Shown here one piece after another: positions 17,943 to 27,981 of a DNA stretch of 64,000 bases. The stretch is from Alloscardovia criceti DSM 17774. GTDB lineage: Bacteria > Actinomycetota > Actinomycetes > Actinomycetales > Bifidobacteriaceae. The position numbers were made by a program, and so were the translations under genes. Location: contig NZ_AQXR01000010.1 in assembly GCF_000376885.1 (NCBI RefSeq), positions 186,001 to 250,000 of the forward strand. Direction: 5' to 3'. Positions within the stretch are counted from its first letter, which is position 1. Every line of letters begins with the position of its first letter. Below the pieces are notes generated by a model that saw only the letters and a list, made by a program, of their open reading frames with translations, had not been told where the DNA came from and did not search any database.

Positions 17943-19526
17943 TTAAATGGACACCTCCCACAGTGGCATAACGACTTGGTTCATATTCAGTGGGAAACCT
18001 TCCACATTCTTATCCCAAGCGGTTACCACTCGGAAGTTAAAAAGCCAATCGGCTGCGGCATCTTCGCTGACGATGCGAGCCGCTTGAGCCAGCAGCTTAT
18101 CGCGCTCCGTATCCGTGCGCGCTTGCATGGCCTGAGCGTACAGTTGCTGGACCTCGGCATTGTCATAACCGTAGTAATAATCCGGCATCGCCCACTGGGC
18201 AAAATCATGGCTTTCATTGTGATCAACCAAAGAAATATCGTAATCATGATTCTTGTACACACCCGAGAGCCACGAAGCGAACTCTGTGCGTTCCACCGTA
18301 AGATTGATGCCAATCTTTTCTAATTGGCTACGCAGTTGTTGCCCAATTTCTGCGGGATAAATATTGGCGTAAGTCAGGCGCAGATTCAACGGATTGTCCG
18401 TGCTATAGCCGGCTTCCTTCATCAACTGGGTGGCCTTATCCAAATCCGTTGGATACAAATCCGTCAGATCTTCATAGCCCGGATCCAGGCTTGGAATTGG
18501 TCCGCCCAAGGCCGCATCCGTGCCGCCGCGCGAGGCAATAATGGCCTCGTTATCGATGGCATAACGGATGGCTTGACGAATGCGCTTGTCTGTGAGCACG
18601 CCCGTTTTGTTGTTGAATGCCAGCACGTATTTATCCGTACCATCGCCGGCCTTCACATTAAAGCGTGTATCGTCTTGGATAGCAGAAATAAGCTGCGCAC
18701 TAATTGGTGCGATAACTTGCACGTCACCGGAAATTAACGCATTTAAGGAGGCTTGAGCATCTGCATAGTAGATAATTTTTACCGTCTGCAGCTGAGCCTT
18801 GTGTGCGCCCCAGTAATCATCGCGAGCCGTTAGCGTGGCAGAAACACTTGGTGTATACGCGCTCAGCACGAATGGTCCCGAACCCACAGCCTGCGTCTTG
18901 GCATCGTACTGTGCATCCTTGTCAAAGACCAAACCCGGGCGGCCGGACAGTGTCCAGAGCAACTCCGAGAAAGGTGCGCTCAAATTCAGTACCACGGTGT
19001 AATCATCCGGGGCAGAAACGGACTGGTAATTGGTCATTTCCGAGTAGCCCTGAAGCTGCTGCTCCATCATGGTGGTAATCGACCAAACCACATCCTGAGC
19101 ATTCAGCGCATCTCCATTGCTGAAGGTCACATTGCGATTGATGTGGAAGGTGTACTGCGTACGAGCATCATTGACTTCCCAGGACTGAGCAATGCCCGCC
19201 GACACGGTGTTGTCAGAATTACGGCTCAGCAGTGGCTCATACACATTGCCCACGAGCAGCTGATCCAAAGACGTGCCTGCTGTGGAGCGGATGTCCAAAT
19301 TCGTCGGTGCCAACTGCAGGCCAATCGAAATTTGACCATTTGCCGAGCTACCTCCCCAGGTGGCGTATCCAGCGGTAATGCCCACCAGCGACAGGATAAC
19401 GGCCAGCAGCGCCGCAATCATGCTCCACCACACGCGTTGATGTTGTTTTTTCGATGACTGAGCGTTCAGCTCATCATCTAAACTGTAAGCGGGCAGCACA
19501 ATATGCCCACGTTGATCTTTCTTCAC
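17943..19526 (-). CDS. Peptide ABC transporter binding protein, membrane-anchored
   Basis: SBP family 5 protein of 527 residues. GTG at 19526 is preferred over the ATG at 19556 because AAAGGGAG stands just before it. The N-terminus is about 35 polar residues, then one hydrophobic helix (WWSMIAALLAVILSLVGITA) with no lipobox Cys, so it is probably held by an uncleaved anchor. Family blocks include NVYEPLLSR, TYTFHIN-like YTFHINRNVTFSNG, and RQAIRYAIDNEAI. First gene of the operon. The substrate could be peptides or another SBP5 ligand. Confidence 0.88.
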   Translation of the reverse strand: MKKDQRGHIVLPAYSLDDELNAQSSKKQHQRVWWSMIAALLAVILSLVGITAGYATWGGSSANGQISIGLQLAPTNLDIRSTAGTSLDQLLVGNVYEPLLSRNSDNTVSAGIAQSWEVNDARTQYTFHINRNVTFSNGDALNAQDVVWSITTMMEQQLQGYSEMTNYQSVSAPDDYTVVLNLSAPFSELLWTLSGRPGLVFDKDAQYDAKTQAVGSGPFVLSAYTPSVSATLTARDDYWGAHKAQLQTVKIIYYADAQASLNALISGDVQVIAPISAQLISAIQDDTRFNVKAGDGTDKYVLAFNNKTGVLTDKRIRQAIRYAIDNEAIIASRGGTDAALGGPIPSLDPGYEDLTDLYPTDLDKATQLMKEAGYSTDNPLNLRLTYANIYPAEIGQQLRSQLEKIGINLTVERTEFASWLSGVYKNHDYDISLVDHNESHDFAQWAMPDYYYGYDNAEVQQLYAQAMQARTDTERDKLLAQAARIVSEDAAADWLFNFRVVTAWDKNVEGFPLNMNQVVMPLWEVSI

Positions 19527-19580
19527 TTTTCTCCCTTTAAGTCCCCGCGGATACACCGTCGTTGCTTGTAGAGTTGTTTC

Positions 19581-19608
19581 TTGTAACGTGCTGGTTGTTC
19601 AGTATACT
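19581..19608 (+). promoter_or_regulatory. coaX promoter
   Basis: TTGTAA, 16 bases, then TATACT, 37 bases before the coaX ATG. GGGAGG at about 19635 is the ribosome-binding site. The interval is shared with the divergent peptide operon, for which I could not find a convincing promoter. Confidence 0.65.
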
Positions 19609-19644
19609 AAGCTCTAACTACATCTGCGCGCTTGGGAGGTTTTT

Positions 19645-20412
19645 ATGCTTATTGCGGTGGATATCGGAAATACAAATATTGTGCTGGGTTTTATGCAGGA
19701 TGCGCAGATTACGCATATGTACCGTCTGACCACGTCGAATGTGCGTACCAGCGATGAGTACGGCATTCATTTACTGCAATTTCTGTCACTCAGCGGGTAC
19801 ACGGTCGAAGATGTGGAGGATGTGATCGTCTGCTCCGTAGTGCCGAGTGTGATGCATTCGTTTAAGTCCTCGATTGAAAAATTCCTCAATAAAAGCCCTC
19901 TGGTCGTCGGCCCGGGCATGAAAACGGGTGTGGCCGTGCGCATCGACGACCCTAAATCTTTGGGTGCAGACTGCCTAGTCGATTGCGTGGCTGCCTATCA
20001 TTTGTACTCTTCGCCGTGTCTTGTCATCGATATGGGCACAGCCACCACTTATAATTACGTAGATGCCAAGGGTGGCATTACCATGGGCGTAGTGCAGACC
20101 GGTTTACAGACCTCAGCAAAGGCCCTGGCGGGAAATACGGCGCAACTGCCAGAGGTGGAGATTGAGCGACCTACCACTGTCATGGCAAAAAATACGATTA
20201 CCGCTATTCAAACGGGTTTGTATTACGGCTTCTTAGGTGGCATTGAGCGCTTTGTGGAGCAGTTTAGAAAAGAACTGGGCACAGATTTCAAGGTTATCGC
20301 CACCGGTGGTTTGGGACACGTCATCGAAAACGACACGGACTGCATCGATGTCTACGATCCGCATTTGATTTTTAAGGGATTGCAGATCATTTACGATAAA
20401 AACAAGGCATAA
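19645..20412 (+). CDS. coaX: Type III pantothenate kinase
   Basis: Phosphorylates pantothenate, the first step of coenzyme A synthesis; K+-dependent and insensitive to CoA feedback. 255 residues. The ASKHA-fold motifs are clear: AVDIGNTNIVLG at the N-terminus (phosphate loop with Asp6), the substrate segment GPGMKTGVAVRIDDPKSLGA, DMGTATTYNYVD, and ATGGLG near the end. Preceded by GGGAGG. Transcribed alone and closed by a terminator. Confidence 0.96.
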   Translation: MLIAVDIGNTNIVLGFMQDAQITHMYRLTTSNVRTSDEYGIHLLQFLSLSGYTVEDVEDVIVCSVVPSVMHSFKSSIEKFLNKSPLVVGPGMKTGVAVRIDDPKSLGADCLVDCVAAYHLYSSPCLVIDMGTATTYNYVDAKGGITMGVVQTGLQTSAKALAGNTAQLPEVEIERPTTVMAKNTITAIQTGLYYGFLGGIERFVEQFRKELGTDFKVIATGGLGHVIENDTDCIDVYDPHLIFKGLQIIYDKNKA

Positions 20413-20439
20413 TCTCTTGCGCTGTCTGTGGCGTGCTTC

Positions 20440-20473
20440 AAGGGCGTAGGCAAACTGAGCTTACGCCCTTTTT
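20440..20473 (+). terminator. coaX terminator
   Basis: AAGGGCGTA pairs with TACGCCCTT around a 13-base loop, followed by TTT. It lies 27 bases after the stop and may also serve the convergent pseudouridine synthase gene. Confidence 0.88.
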
Positions 20474-20488
20474 CATTCACGGTGAGGC

Positions 20489-21274
20489 TTAATTCACCGT
20501 CAAGGGATACCGTGACTCAAATGTCATAGGCTGTTTCGTATACGGATCCCTGAATTCCAGCCTTCTCGCCACTAATTGCAAAGGCGCGGAAAAATCGTCG
20601 AAATTGCGCTTGCGCATGGTGGGATAAAAATCATCGCCTTTAATGGGCAATCCTAAAGAATTCATATGCACGCGCAGCTGATGCGTTTTGCCGGTGCGCG
20701 GATGCAAGGTGTAGGCTCGGTAGCCTGCGCGCACAAATGCTGGGTCCTGTGTGGCAGATAACTCGATAATCGTTTCCGCATTGACGAGACCCGGCTCCTC
20801 AAAGGCTTGCAAAATATGATGCACTTTCACAATGCGTGAGCGTCTTTCCACAGGAAATGGCACACTGGAGCCAAACCTCGAGAGTGAACGCGTCGTACCG
20901 CGCTTCGGTGTGCGGATGGGTTTCATAGGTGCGAGACATTCATACACTTTTGTGGCCTGCTTGTTTTGAAAGAGCAGCTGGTATCTACCTCGTGCAGACT
21001 TATCGCGTACGAAGACGACGATGCCGGCCGTGAGGCGGTCGAGTCTATGCGCAGGCACGATATCTTCTTCGCCGTAACTTTCCCGCAAGCGCATTAGCGC
21101 CGTGGAGCGATACCACATGCCCCGCGGCATGGTCGGCAGAAAATGTGGCTTGTCCACGACGATAATGTGTTCATCTTCGTAGATGACCGGGAGCTCAAAC
21201 GGGATGTCCGGTTCGTCGGTGACATACGCATGCGGACGTTGGATACGATGATTGCGATGGCGTCGTCTAGACAA
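20489..21274 (-). CDS. RluA-family rRNA pseudouridine synthase
   Basis: Converts specific rRNA uridines to pseudouridine. 261 residues, from a TTG start with GAGG 5 bases upstream. Motif I is PAHRLDRLTAGIVVF, whose Asp is catalytic; motif III is the later LHPRTGKTHQLRVHMNSLG-type segment. YEDEHIIVVDKPHFLPTMPR is the usual motif before the catalytic loop. No S4 domain, so RluA/RluC-like without the RNA-binding add-on. The site modified cannot be told from sequence. Confidence 0.92.
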   Translation of the reverse strand: MSRRRHRNHRIQRPHAYVTDEPDIPFELPVIYEDEHIIVVDKPHFLPTMPRGMWYRSTALMRLRESYGEEDIVPAHRLDRLTAGIVVFVRDKSARGRYQLLFQNKQATKVYECLAPMKPIRTPKRGTTRSLSRFGSSVPFPVERRSRIVKVHHILQAFEEPGLVNAETIIELSATQDPAFVRAGYRAYTLHPRTGKTHQLRVHMNSLGLPIKGDDFYPTMRKRNFDDFSAPLQLVARRLEFRDPYTKQPMTFESRYPLTVN

Positions 21275-21330
21275 TCAAACCTCTTCACAAGTAGCTATGT
21301 TCTGGATATCTGCGAATTCTTAGATTATCA

Positions 21331-22335
21331 CTACTGCTGGGTATAAAAATTCAGCTCGGCCATGGCTTGTGGAATTTTCTGCACCATATCCAGCAAGCGG
21401 ACATGATGAGGAAGCTCAGAGGCAGCCGGCGTGTTTACATCTGGTACCGGAACTTGCCTACCTTCCCCCAGTAAAGCTTTCCAGAATGCGTCCGTATCCC
21501 GAGCAGCCAAGCCTGCGCTTAGCGAGTGGACACAAACTGCACCCGCTGCGACGTGTACCGGAGACGCCATCCCATCACATAGAGCATGATGATTCAGAGC
21601 AAAAAGAGCGCCCATAATCCCTGCTAAGCAGTCCCCGGTGCCTGCGGTGGCCAGCCAATGCGTGGCTGGTGGGCATTCGACAAGTTCACCGGAATACGAG
21701 GCAATCAGCGTGCGTGCGCCTTTGAGCACCACCGTGCAGTGCAGTTTTTCAGCGAGATAGAGTGCCACCTCTGCCCGATGAACCTCGATATACGTCCGGT
21801 CTACGGTGAGCCCCAGCACTGTGCACAAGCGTCCCGCCTCACCCGTATGCGGGGTGAGAATGCAACGCTGTCTCGTGGTATCGTCGATAGTCAGCGTGGC
21901 AAAACTTTCTAATGCGCCCGCATCCACCACCATATACGGCTGTGACGTGTGTAGTGCCACATGTGTATCTGTGCGCGTTCCAGCACGTGTGAGCACCGTA
22001 CGAATCTCCTGACTGCGCGGGTCATCATCGCTATAAATGCCCGCAAAACCCGAGCCCAACACCCACGCGTCTACACCGTCGTCTGCCGATGCGGAAAAAA
22101 CAACTTCCGGAAACAGTCCGAGCAGTGTACGCACGCTGGCTTCGGGTCCGTTGTAGCGGACGTAACCCACACCCGCTGAGGATGCTGCGGATACGGATAA
22201 AATGCCTGCTCCTGGGTACTGCTCAGAGCCCGTAATGAGACCCACAACTCCGCGTGTATATTTGGAATCCTCCGCCCCCGGTTGCGGAAAAACTCCGCTT
22301 ATCTGCCGGGCGGTTAAAGGTGCAGCTGTGGTCAT
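21331..22335 (-). CDS. nnrD: ADP-dependent NAD(P)H-hydrate dehydratase
   Basis: Repairs hydrated NAD(P)H by ADP-dependent dehydration. 334 residues of the ribokinase-like CARKD fold. Visible blocks are VVGLITGSEQYPGAGILSVS, VLGSGF, CILTPHTGEAGRL, VVLKGARTLIAS and the anion-hole motif TAGTGDCLAGIMGAL. The epimerase (NnrE) domain fused in E. coli is missing, so the epimerase must be separate or absent. Same strand as the pseudouridine synthase, with 56 bases between them. Confidence 0.92.
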   Translation of the reverse strand: MTTAAPLTARQISGVFPQPGAEDSKYTRGVVGLITGSEQYPGAGILSVSAASSAGVGYVRYNGPEASVRTLLGLFPEVVFSASADDGVDAWVLGSGFAGIYSDDDPRSQEIRTVLTRAGTRTDTHVALHTSQPYMVVDAGALESFATLTIDDTTRQRCILTPHTGEAGRLCTVLGLTVDRTYIEVHRAEVALYLAEKLHCTVVLKGARTLIASYSGELVECPPATHWLATAGTGDCLAGIMGALFALNHHALCDGMASPVHVAAGAVCVHSLSAGLAARDTDAFWKALLGEGRQVPVPDVNTPAASELPHHVRLLDMVQKIPQAMAELNFYTQQ

Positions 22336-22436
22336 GGCTATCCATCGATTCTACAGGTATGTATGCTTACATACACAAGGCATGAAATATATAACTCATC
22401 ATAGTCGTTTGCACACGCAAAAGGCAGGCATACACA

Positions 22437-22489
22437 AGGCAGTCCTGCCGCAGAAGGAAGGGGCTCCCTCTCCTGCGGCAGGACTGCCT
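22437..22489 (-). terminator. Long perfect hairpin after glmS
   Basis: AGGCAGTCCTGCCGCAG and CTGCGGCAGGACTGCCT form a perfect 17-bp GC-rich stem with a 19-base loop, 23 bases after the glmS stop. No run of T follows directly; TTTT appears only about 15 bases later. It may be a terminator, a 3' stabiliser, or act in both directions between glmS and nnrD. Confidence 0.65.
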
Positions 22490-22512
22490 GTAGAAATGGA
22501 TGGAAAAACGCG

Positions 22513-24399
22513 TTACTCTACGGTTACCGATTTTGCCAGATTGCGTGGCTTATCCACGTCCAAGCCCTTGAGCTTAGCCATATCCATAGCAAAGAGCTGC
22601 ATCGGAATGACATCCACCAAAGGACTCATGAGGGTTGGGCATTCTGGCCTCCAGAAGACCACGTCCGCATAATCGCGCACGTCCTCATCACCCTCTTCTG
22701 CCACAGCGATGGTATACGCCCCGCGAGCGCGCACCTCTTCGATGGCAGAAATCACCTTGGCGTGCAGCACATTGCGCCCACGCGCAGGGGGCACAATGAC
22801 CACGACCGGTTCGCCGGAATCCACCAACGCAATCGGACCATGCTTAAGCTCGCCGGCTGCAAAGCCTTCAGTAAAGGTGTATGCAATTTCCTTGAGCTTT
22901 AATGCGCCTTCCATAGCCACTGGGTAGCCTACGTGGCGGCCCAGGAAGAGGAAGGATTGAGCGTTTATCATCTCCTGCGCTGCTTTTTCAATCGTCTCGC
23001 TCTGGGTATCGATGACCTGCTGAATCTTCTCTGGCATAGCACGCAAATCATCCACGATGCCACGAATTTCATCGCGGTACATGGTGCCCTTCACCTGAGC
23101 TAGGTACAGGCCAATTAGATACGCTGCTGTAATTTGAGCCACGAATGCCTTAGTGGATGCCACCGCGATTTCCGGACCGGCATGTGTGTACAGCACGGCA
23201 TCGGATTCGCGTGGAATGGTCGAGCCCTGAGTATTGCAAATAGCCAGCACGCGTGAACCTTGCTCACGGGCATGACGCAAGGCCATCAAAGTATCCATGG
23301 TTTCGCCAGACTGTGAAATAGCTACCACCAAGGTGCGCGAGGTGAGAATCGGGTCACGATAACGGAATTCGTGAGCCAGCTCCACCTCTACCGGAATGCG
23401 CACCCAGTGCTCGATGGCATACTTAGCCACCATGCCTGCATACGCCGCCGTACCACAAGCAATGACGATAATCTTGTCGATAGATTTGAAGACATCCTCT
23501 TCAATGCGCACTTCATCGAGGTTCAAATCACCCTCGAGATTAAAACGTCCCAACAAGGTATCTGCTACCGCATGTGGCTGCTCGTGGATTTCCTTATTCA
23601 TAAAGGAATCCCAGCCGCCCTTTTCCGAAGCAGAGGCATCCCAGTCTACGGTAAAAGGACGCAACTCTACAGCATTGCCATAGAAATCGGTCACCGTCAC
23701 AGAATCCGGTGTAATTTCCACAGCCTCATCTTGGCCGAGTTCCAAGGCCTTGCGTGTGTATGCTACGAAGGCCGCCACGTCGGAGCCGAGGAAGTTTTCG
23801 CCCTCGCCCAAGCCGACCACCAGTGGCGAGTCGTGACGCGCCCCTACCACCACATGTGGCTGACGGCAGTCTGTGGCAAGAATAGTGAAGGTACCCTCCA
23901 GACGACGTGCCAAGCGACGCAAAGCCTCGAAAATATTCGGCGTCCCCGTTGTTTGAATAACATCTTCGGCAATTTTGCCCAAAAGTTTGGCCGCCACTTC
24001 GGTATCTGTAGCAGACTCAAAAGTGTAGCCCTCGGCCAGCAATTCCTGCTTAATCTGAGGAGCGTTTTCGATAATGCCATTGTGAATAATGGCAATTTTC
24101 TCATCCTTGCTCAGATGAGGATGAGAATTGGCATCGCTTGGAGCACCGTTGGTCGCCCAACGCGTATGTCCAATGCCTGCTGTGGCATCAGGCAGCGGAT
24201 GCTCGGCAATGTCGTTGACGAGATTTTCTAAACGGCCTTCTTTTTTCCGAAAAGCCACTGTATCCATACCCGGCGCGCTGAGTGCCACACCCGCCGAATC
24301 ATAACCGCGATATTCCAAGCGGTTCAAGCCTTGTAAGCAAACTTCTAATGGTTTTCCACATGCACCATTTCGGCATGTATATCCTACAATTCCACACAT
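22513..24399 (-). CDS. glmS: Glutamine-fructose-6-phosphate aminotransferase
   Basis: Makes glucosamine-6-phosphate, the entry to amino-sugar and peptidoglycan synthesis. 628 residues. The N-terminal glutaminase domain begins MCGIVGYTCRNG with nucleophile Cys2, followed by GYDSAGVAL and GIGHTRWATNG. Two SIS domains follow, with AYAGMVAKY, SQSGETMDTL and the ending PRNLAKSVTVE, all typical of GlmS. No Shine-Dalgarno sequence precedes the ATG; a -10-like box lies 10 bases upstream, so the mRNA is probably leaderless. No glmS ribozyme is visible. Confidence 0.97.
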   Translation of the reverse strand: MCGIVGYTCRNGACGKPLEVCLQGLNRLEYRGYDSAGVALSAPGMDTVAFRKKEGRLENLVNDIAEHPLPDATAGIGHTRWATNGAPSDANSHPHLSKDEKIAIIHNGIIENAPQIKQELLAEGYTFESATDTEVAAKLLGKIAEDVIQTTGTPNIFEALRRLARRLEGTFTILATDCRQPHVVVGARHDSPLVVGLGEGENFLGSDVAAFVAYTRKALELGQDEAVEITPDSVTVTDFYGNAVELRPFTVDWDASASEKGGWDSFMNKEIHEQPHAVADTLLGRFNLEGDLNLDEVRIEEDVFKSIDKIIVIACGTAAYAGMVAKYAIEHWVRIPVEVELAHEFRYRDPILTSRTLVVAISQSGETMDTLMALRHAREQGSRVLAICNTQGSTIPRESDAVLYTHAGPEIAVASTKAFVAQITAAYLIGLYLAQVKGTMYRDEIRGIVDDLRAMPEKIQQVIDTQSETIEKAAQEMINAQSFLFLGRHVGYPVAMEGALKLKEIAYTFTEGFAAGELKHGPIALVDSGEPVVVIVPPARGRNVLHAKVISAIEEVRARGAYTIAVAEEGDEDVRDYADVVFWRPECPTLMSPLVDVIPMQLFAMDMAKLKGLDVDKPRNLAKSVTVE

Positions 24400-24402
24400 A
24401 AA

Positions 24403-24424
24403 GGTTAATTGTATAAGATTAACC
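24403..24424 (-). promoter_or_regulatory. glmS promoter with inverted repeat, likely leaderless
   Basis: GGTTAAT-N8-ATTAACC is a perfect 7-bp inverted repeat that brackets a minus-strand TATACA (24410-24415) only 10 bases before the glmS ATG. GAGACA lies 16 bases further up as a possible -35. A factor bound here would cover the -10 element. The geometry leaves room for almost no 5' leader. Confidence 0.55.
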
Positions 24425-24488
24425 GTGCATTTGTCTCCTAGAGAAGTTCTTGTGTGCTATCTATTTACAATGCTCTTACGCATGAAAA

Positions 24489-24520
24489 ATGCTGGCGGTT
24501 TCGATTAAAACCACCAGCAT
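24489..24520 (-). terminator. Terminator of the amino-acid ABC operon
   Basis: ATGCTGG-C-GGTTT and AAACC-A-CCAGCAT form the stem. On the minus strand it is followed by TTTTT. It is 24 bases after the ATPase stop. Confidence 0.88.
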
Positions 24521-24543
24521 AGATGCGATAAATACCCGTTGCC

Positions 24544-25336
<793 letters not shown>

Positions 25337-25344
<8 letters not shown>

Positions 25345-26272
25345 TGAGACCTCCCCAGAAGGCTTCGTTTTGCTTTTTCACATCGTACTGAGTTTCGCCA
25401 GTCGTTTTACCGCTCTTGCCCGGAGAATGTGCTCCGACCACCGGCTGCTCGTCAAATCCCTTACCGAAGTATTTCTCCAAGTAAGACTGACCTACCATCA
25501 GCACTGACGTGATGACCAGATACCAGATAGCTGCCACAATGAGCAACGGAATAGGTTCGTATATGCGATTGGCAATGTTATTGGACATATATTGCAATTC
25601 AAACGTAAAAGGCACCGCAAGCACCAGCGAGGTGGTTTTGAGCAAACCGATGGCCTCGTTGCCCGTTGGAGGCACAATAATGCGCATGGCCTGAGGCAAA
25701 ATAATGCGACGCATAATCATGCTGTGCTTCATACCCAACGCCTTAGCAGCCTCTTCCTGACCACGATCGACTGCTTCCAAACCAGCGCGCACGATTTCTG
25801 CCAAATACGCAGCTTCATTCAGCGCCAAACCCAAAATGGCCGCCTTGCCGGCTGTGATGACATCCTGCGTATCCCAAGACCACACGCCCAGAGAAATCTT
25901 AGGAATGAGCACGGAAATCAAGCCCCAGAAGGTCAGCTGCGTGTACACAGGCGTGCCACGGAAGAACCAGATGAAGAACCAACTAACCCAACGCAATACT
26001 ACATTGGTGCTTTTGCGCATCACGGCCAAGCCCACAGCCAGCACGATGGCGATAGCCATGGATACCACGGTGAGTATCAAGGTCCAGCGCACGCCCGTTA
26101 AAATATGCTCATTAAACAGGTATTTCCACACGGTGGGCCATGCAAAATTCTCATTGGTTACCACGCCACGGATAATCCATATGGCTAGTAGTAAAACGAT
26201 AATGCCCGCAATAATCGGCCCCGGTTTACGCACGGGCAGTGCTTTAATGCGATTCGGTATGTCCTGTGCCAT
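25337..26272 (-). CDS. Polar amino-acid ABC transporter permease
   Basis: HisM/GlnP-type permease, 311 residues from the ATG at 26272 (a GTG at 26284 is possible). About five membrane helices are followed by the docking loop [20 protein letters not shown] and [20 protein letters not shown], diagnostic of this family. [11 protein letters not shown] is the conserved block before the loop. A C-terminal cytoplasmic tail of about 45 residues is longer than usual. A single permease implies a homodimer. Confidence 0.95.
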
Positions 26273-26351
26273 GTCTGTTTCCACCCCTACTGTCTCGTTC
26301 TCTTATCTCAGTTTCTCAGCTCTCAACGTCTTCTCACAGCTATGTAACGCA

Positions 26352-27287
26352 TCATCCATCCACTTTCGGATTGATAACGGCTTCCTTTATAGCGCCGTCT
26401 TCCACGCCCCATGCCTTCAGAATGCGCATATACACACCCGAATCAATGAGCTTTTGCACAGCACCCTGCACAGCCTTGGCCGTAGCTTCATCTTTTTTGT
26501 TGATGACAATGCCTTGAGGTGCCACGTCGTACGGTTCGCCTAACAGTTCCAACTTATCCTTGGTCTGCTTCACCGCATACGCGGAAACAGGCGTATCCGA
26601 ATACATCACATCCGAACGTCCCGTAATCAGCGCCGTCGTCGCTTGGGTTTGCTGATCGTAGACTTGCAAATCGATGGCCGCTTTGCCCTCTTTTACGCAC
26701 TGCGCAGATGAATCTTCTAATGCGGTTTCTTCAGCCGTACCCACCTGCACGGAGGCACGCACACCGCACAAATTATCCGGATCGATATTTTTCGGATTGC
26801 CCTTGCGCACCGCATAGCTCATACCCGCGGCATAATGCTGAACGAAGGTTACCGTTTTCTCGCGCTCGGCAGTAATGGTGAAGCCGGAAATACCCACGTC
26901 AAATTTGCTCCCCACCGAAGGGATAATGGTGCTAAAGCTGGAATTAATCACCTTTACTTCCAGCCCCAGCACCTTGCCCACGGCTTTAATAATGTCAATG
27001 TCAAAGCCGATAACCGTTTCATTATCCTCACCTGTAAATTCGGCAGGCGCCCAGCTGGCATTGCTGCCCACCGTCAGCACGCCATCATGTGCCACTTCTT
27101 CGGATACCATGGCGGCAAGTTGGTCGTCCTTGCTCACGTCGCTGAGATCAATATTGGCCTGAGCGTCGTCCAAACCATCGCTGGTGCCACAGGCCGCTAA
27201 ACCGGCCAACAGTGCAAGGCTCGCAAAAGCGGCGATGAGCCCTTTACATGCGCGCATGCCGTGTGTCCATCGCGTTATTTGTGGCAT
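26352..27287 (-). CDS. Polar amino-acid ABC transporter binding lipoprotein
   Basis: SBP family 3, 311 residues. The lipoprotein signal ends in the lipobox LAGLAAC (Cys at about 33). Domain blocks are LTVGSNASWAPAEF, IGFDIDIIKAVGKVLGLEV, VGISGFTITAEREKTVTFV and, at the hinge, GTAEETALED. GAGGAAGAGAAA precedes the ATG. First gene of the operon, 79 bases ahead of the permease. The amino acid bound cannot be read from sequence alone. Confidence 0.94.
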   Translation of the reverse strand: MPQITRWTHGMRACKGLIAAFASLALLAGLAACGTSDGLDDAQANIDLSDVSKDDQLAAMVSEEVAHDGVLTVGSNASWAPAEFTGEDNETVIGFDIDIIKAVGKVLGLEVKVINSSFSTIIPSVGSKFDVGISGFTITAEREKTVTFVQHYAAGMSYAVRKGNPKNIDPDNLCGVRASVQVGTAEETALEDSSAQCVKEGKAAIDLQVYDQQTQATTALITGRSDVMYSDTPVSAYAVKQTKDKLELLGEPYDVAPQGIVINKKDEATAKAVQGAVQKLIDSGVYMRILKAWGVEDGAIKEAVINPKVDG

Positions 27288-27382
27288 TTTCTCTTCCTCT
27301 TCTGCGTCAATTCCTTATTCTCCGCCGTTTCTTCGGCATTCTTCGTCGTATATGCTCGTACGTTCAGCGTGTGAACGACAAG

Positions 27383-27865
27383 CTAGCCCAAATTATGCAA
27401 ACGCATTGCGCGCATTGCTTCACGCTTATCCTGAGCCTCTTTCAAAGCCTGACGCTTATCGTACTCACGCTTACCCTTGGCCAATGCGATTTCGACCTTT
27501 GCACGGCCATCTTTGAAATACAAGCTCAATGGCACAATCGTATAACCTTTTGCTTGTAAGGCTCGAGCATATTTCTCAATCTGAACCGCGTGCAGCAGTA
27601 GCTTGCGCTTCCTTTTCGGCGCATGATTCGTCCAGGTGCCATTGAGATACTCCGGTATGTGTGCTCCCTCGAGCCACATTTCGTTATGCTTATCAATGGA
27701 AATATAGGATTCCGTCAAGCTCGCACGTCCCTGGCGCAGGCTTTTCACCTCGGTGCCGGTGAGTACGAGGCCCGCTTCTAACGTGTCTTCGATGGTGTAA
27801 TCGTGGCGAGCACGACGATTTTGTGCAATAACGCCATTGCTGGGGTCTTTTGTCTTTGCCGCCAT
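27383..27865 (-). CDS. smpB: tmRNA-binding protein SmpB
   Basis: Partner of tmRNA in rescue of stalled ribosomes. 160 residues with an OB fold, starting after a short N-terminal tail at [20 protein letters not shown]. The conserved [19 protein letters not shown] and EMWLEGAHI blocks are present, with the basic C-terminal tail [20 protein letters not shown]. It lies after the CHAP hydrolase gene, an order I associate with bifidobacteria. No ssrA gene is seen next to it. Confidence 0.96.
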   Translation of the reverse strand: MAAKTKDPSNGVIAQNRRARHDYTIEDTLEAGLVLTGTEVKSLRQGRASLTESYISIDKHNEMWLEGAHIPEYLNGTWTNHAPKRKRKLLLHAVQIEKYARALQAKGYTIVPLSLYFKDGRAKVEIALAKGKREYDKRQALKEAQDKREAMRAMRLHNLG

Positions 27866-27903
27866 AATTGTCCTTTCTTGCGTTTCTTCAGTCTACACTC
27901 AAA

Positions 27904-27930
27904 AACGCGCCACCATGGAGGTGACGCGTT
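27904..27930 (-). terminator. Terminator of the CHAP hydrolase gene
   Basis: AACGCG-C-CACC pairs with GGTG-A-CGCGTT and TTTTT follows on the minus strand. It separates the hydrolase transcript from smpB. Confidence 0.8.
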
Positions 27931-27981
27931 GAGAATACTAAAGAATTAAAGAATCTTAGTCTTTATATGTTTCTGTAATCT

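Noticed and set aside
24400..24480. glmS ribozyme
   Set aside because: The likely promoter lies 10 bases before the ATG, which leaves no room for the ribozyme, and no core was recognised.
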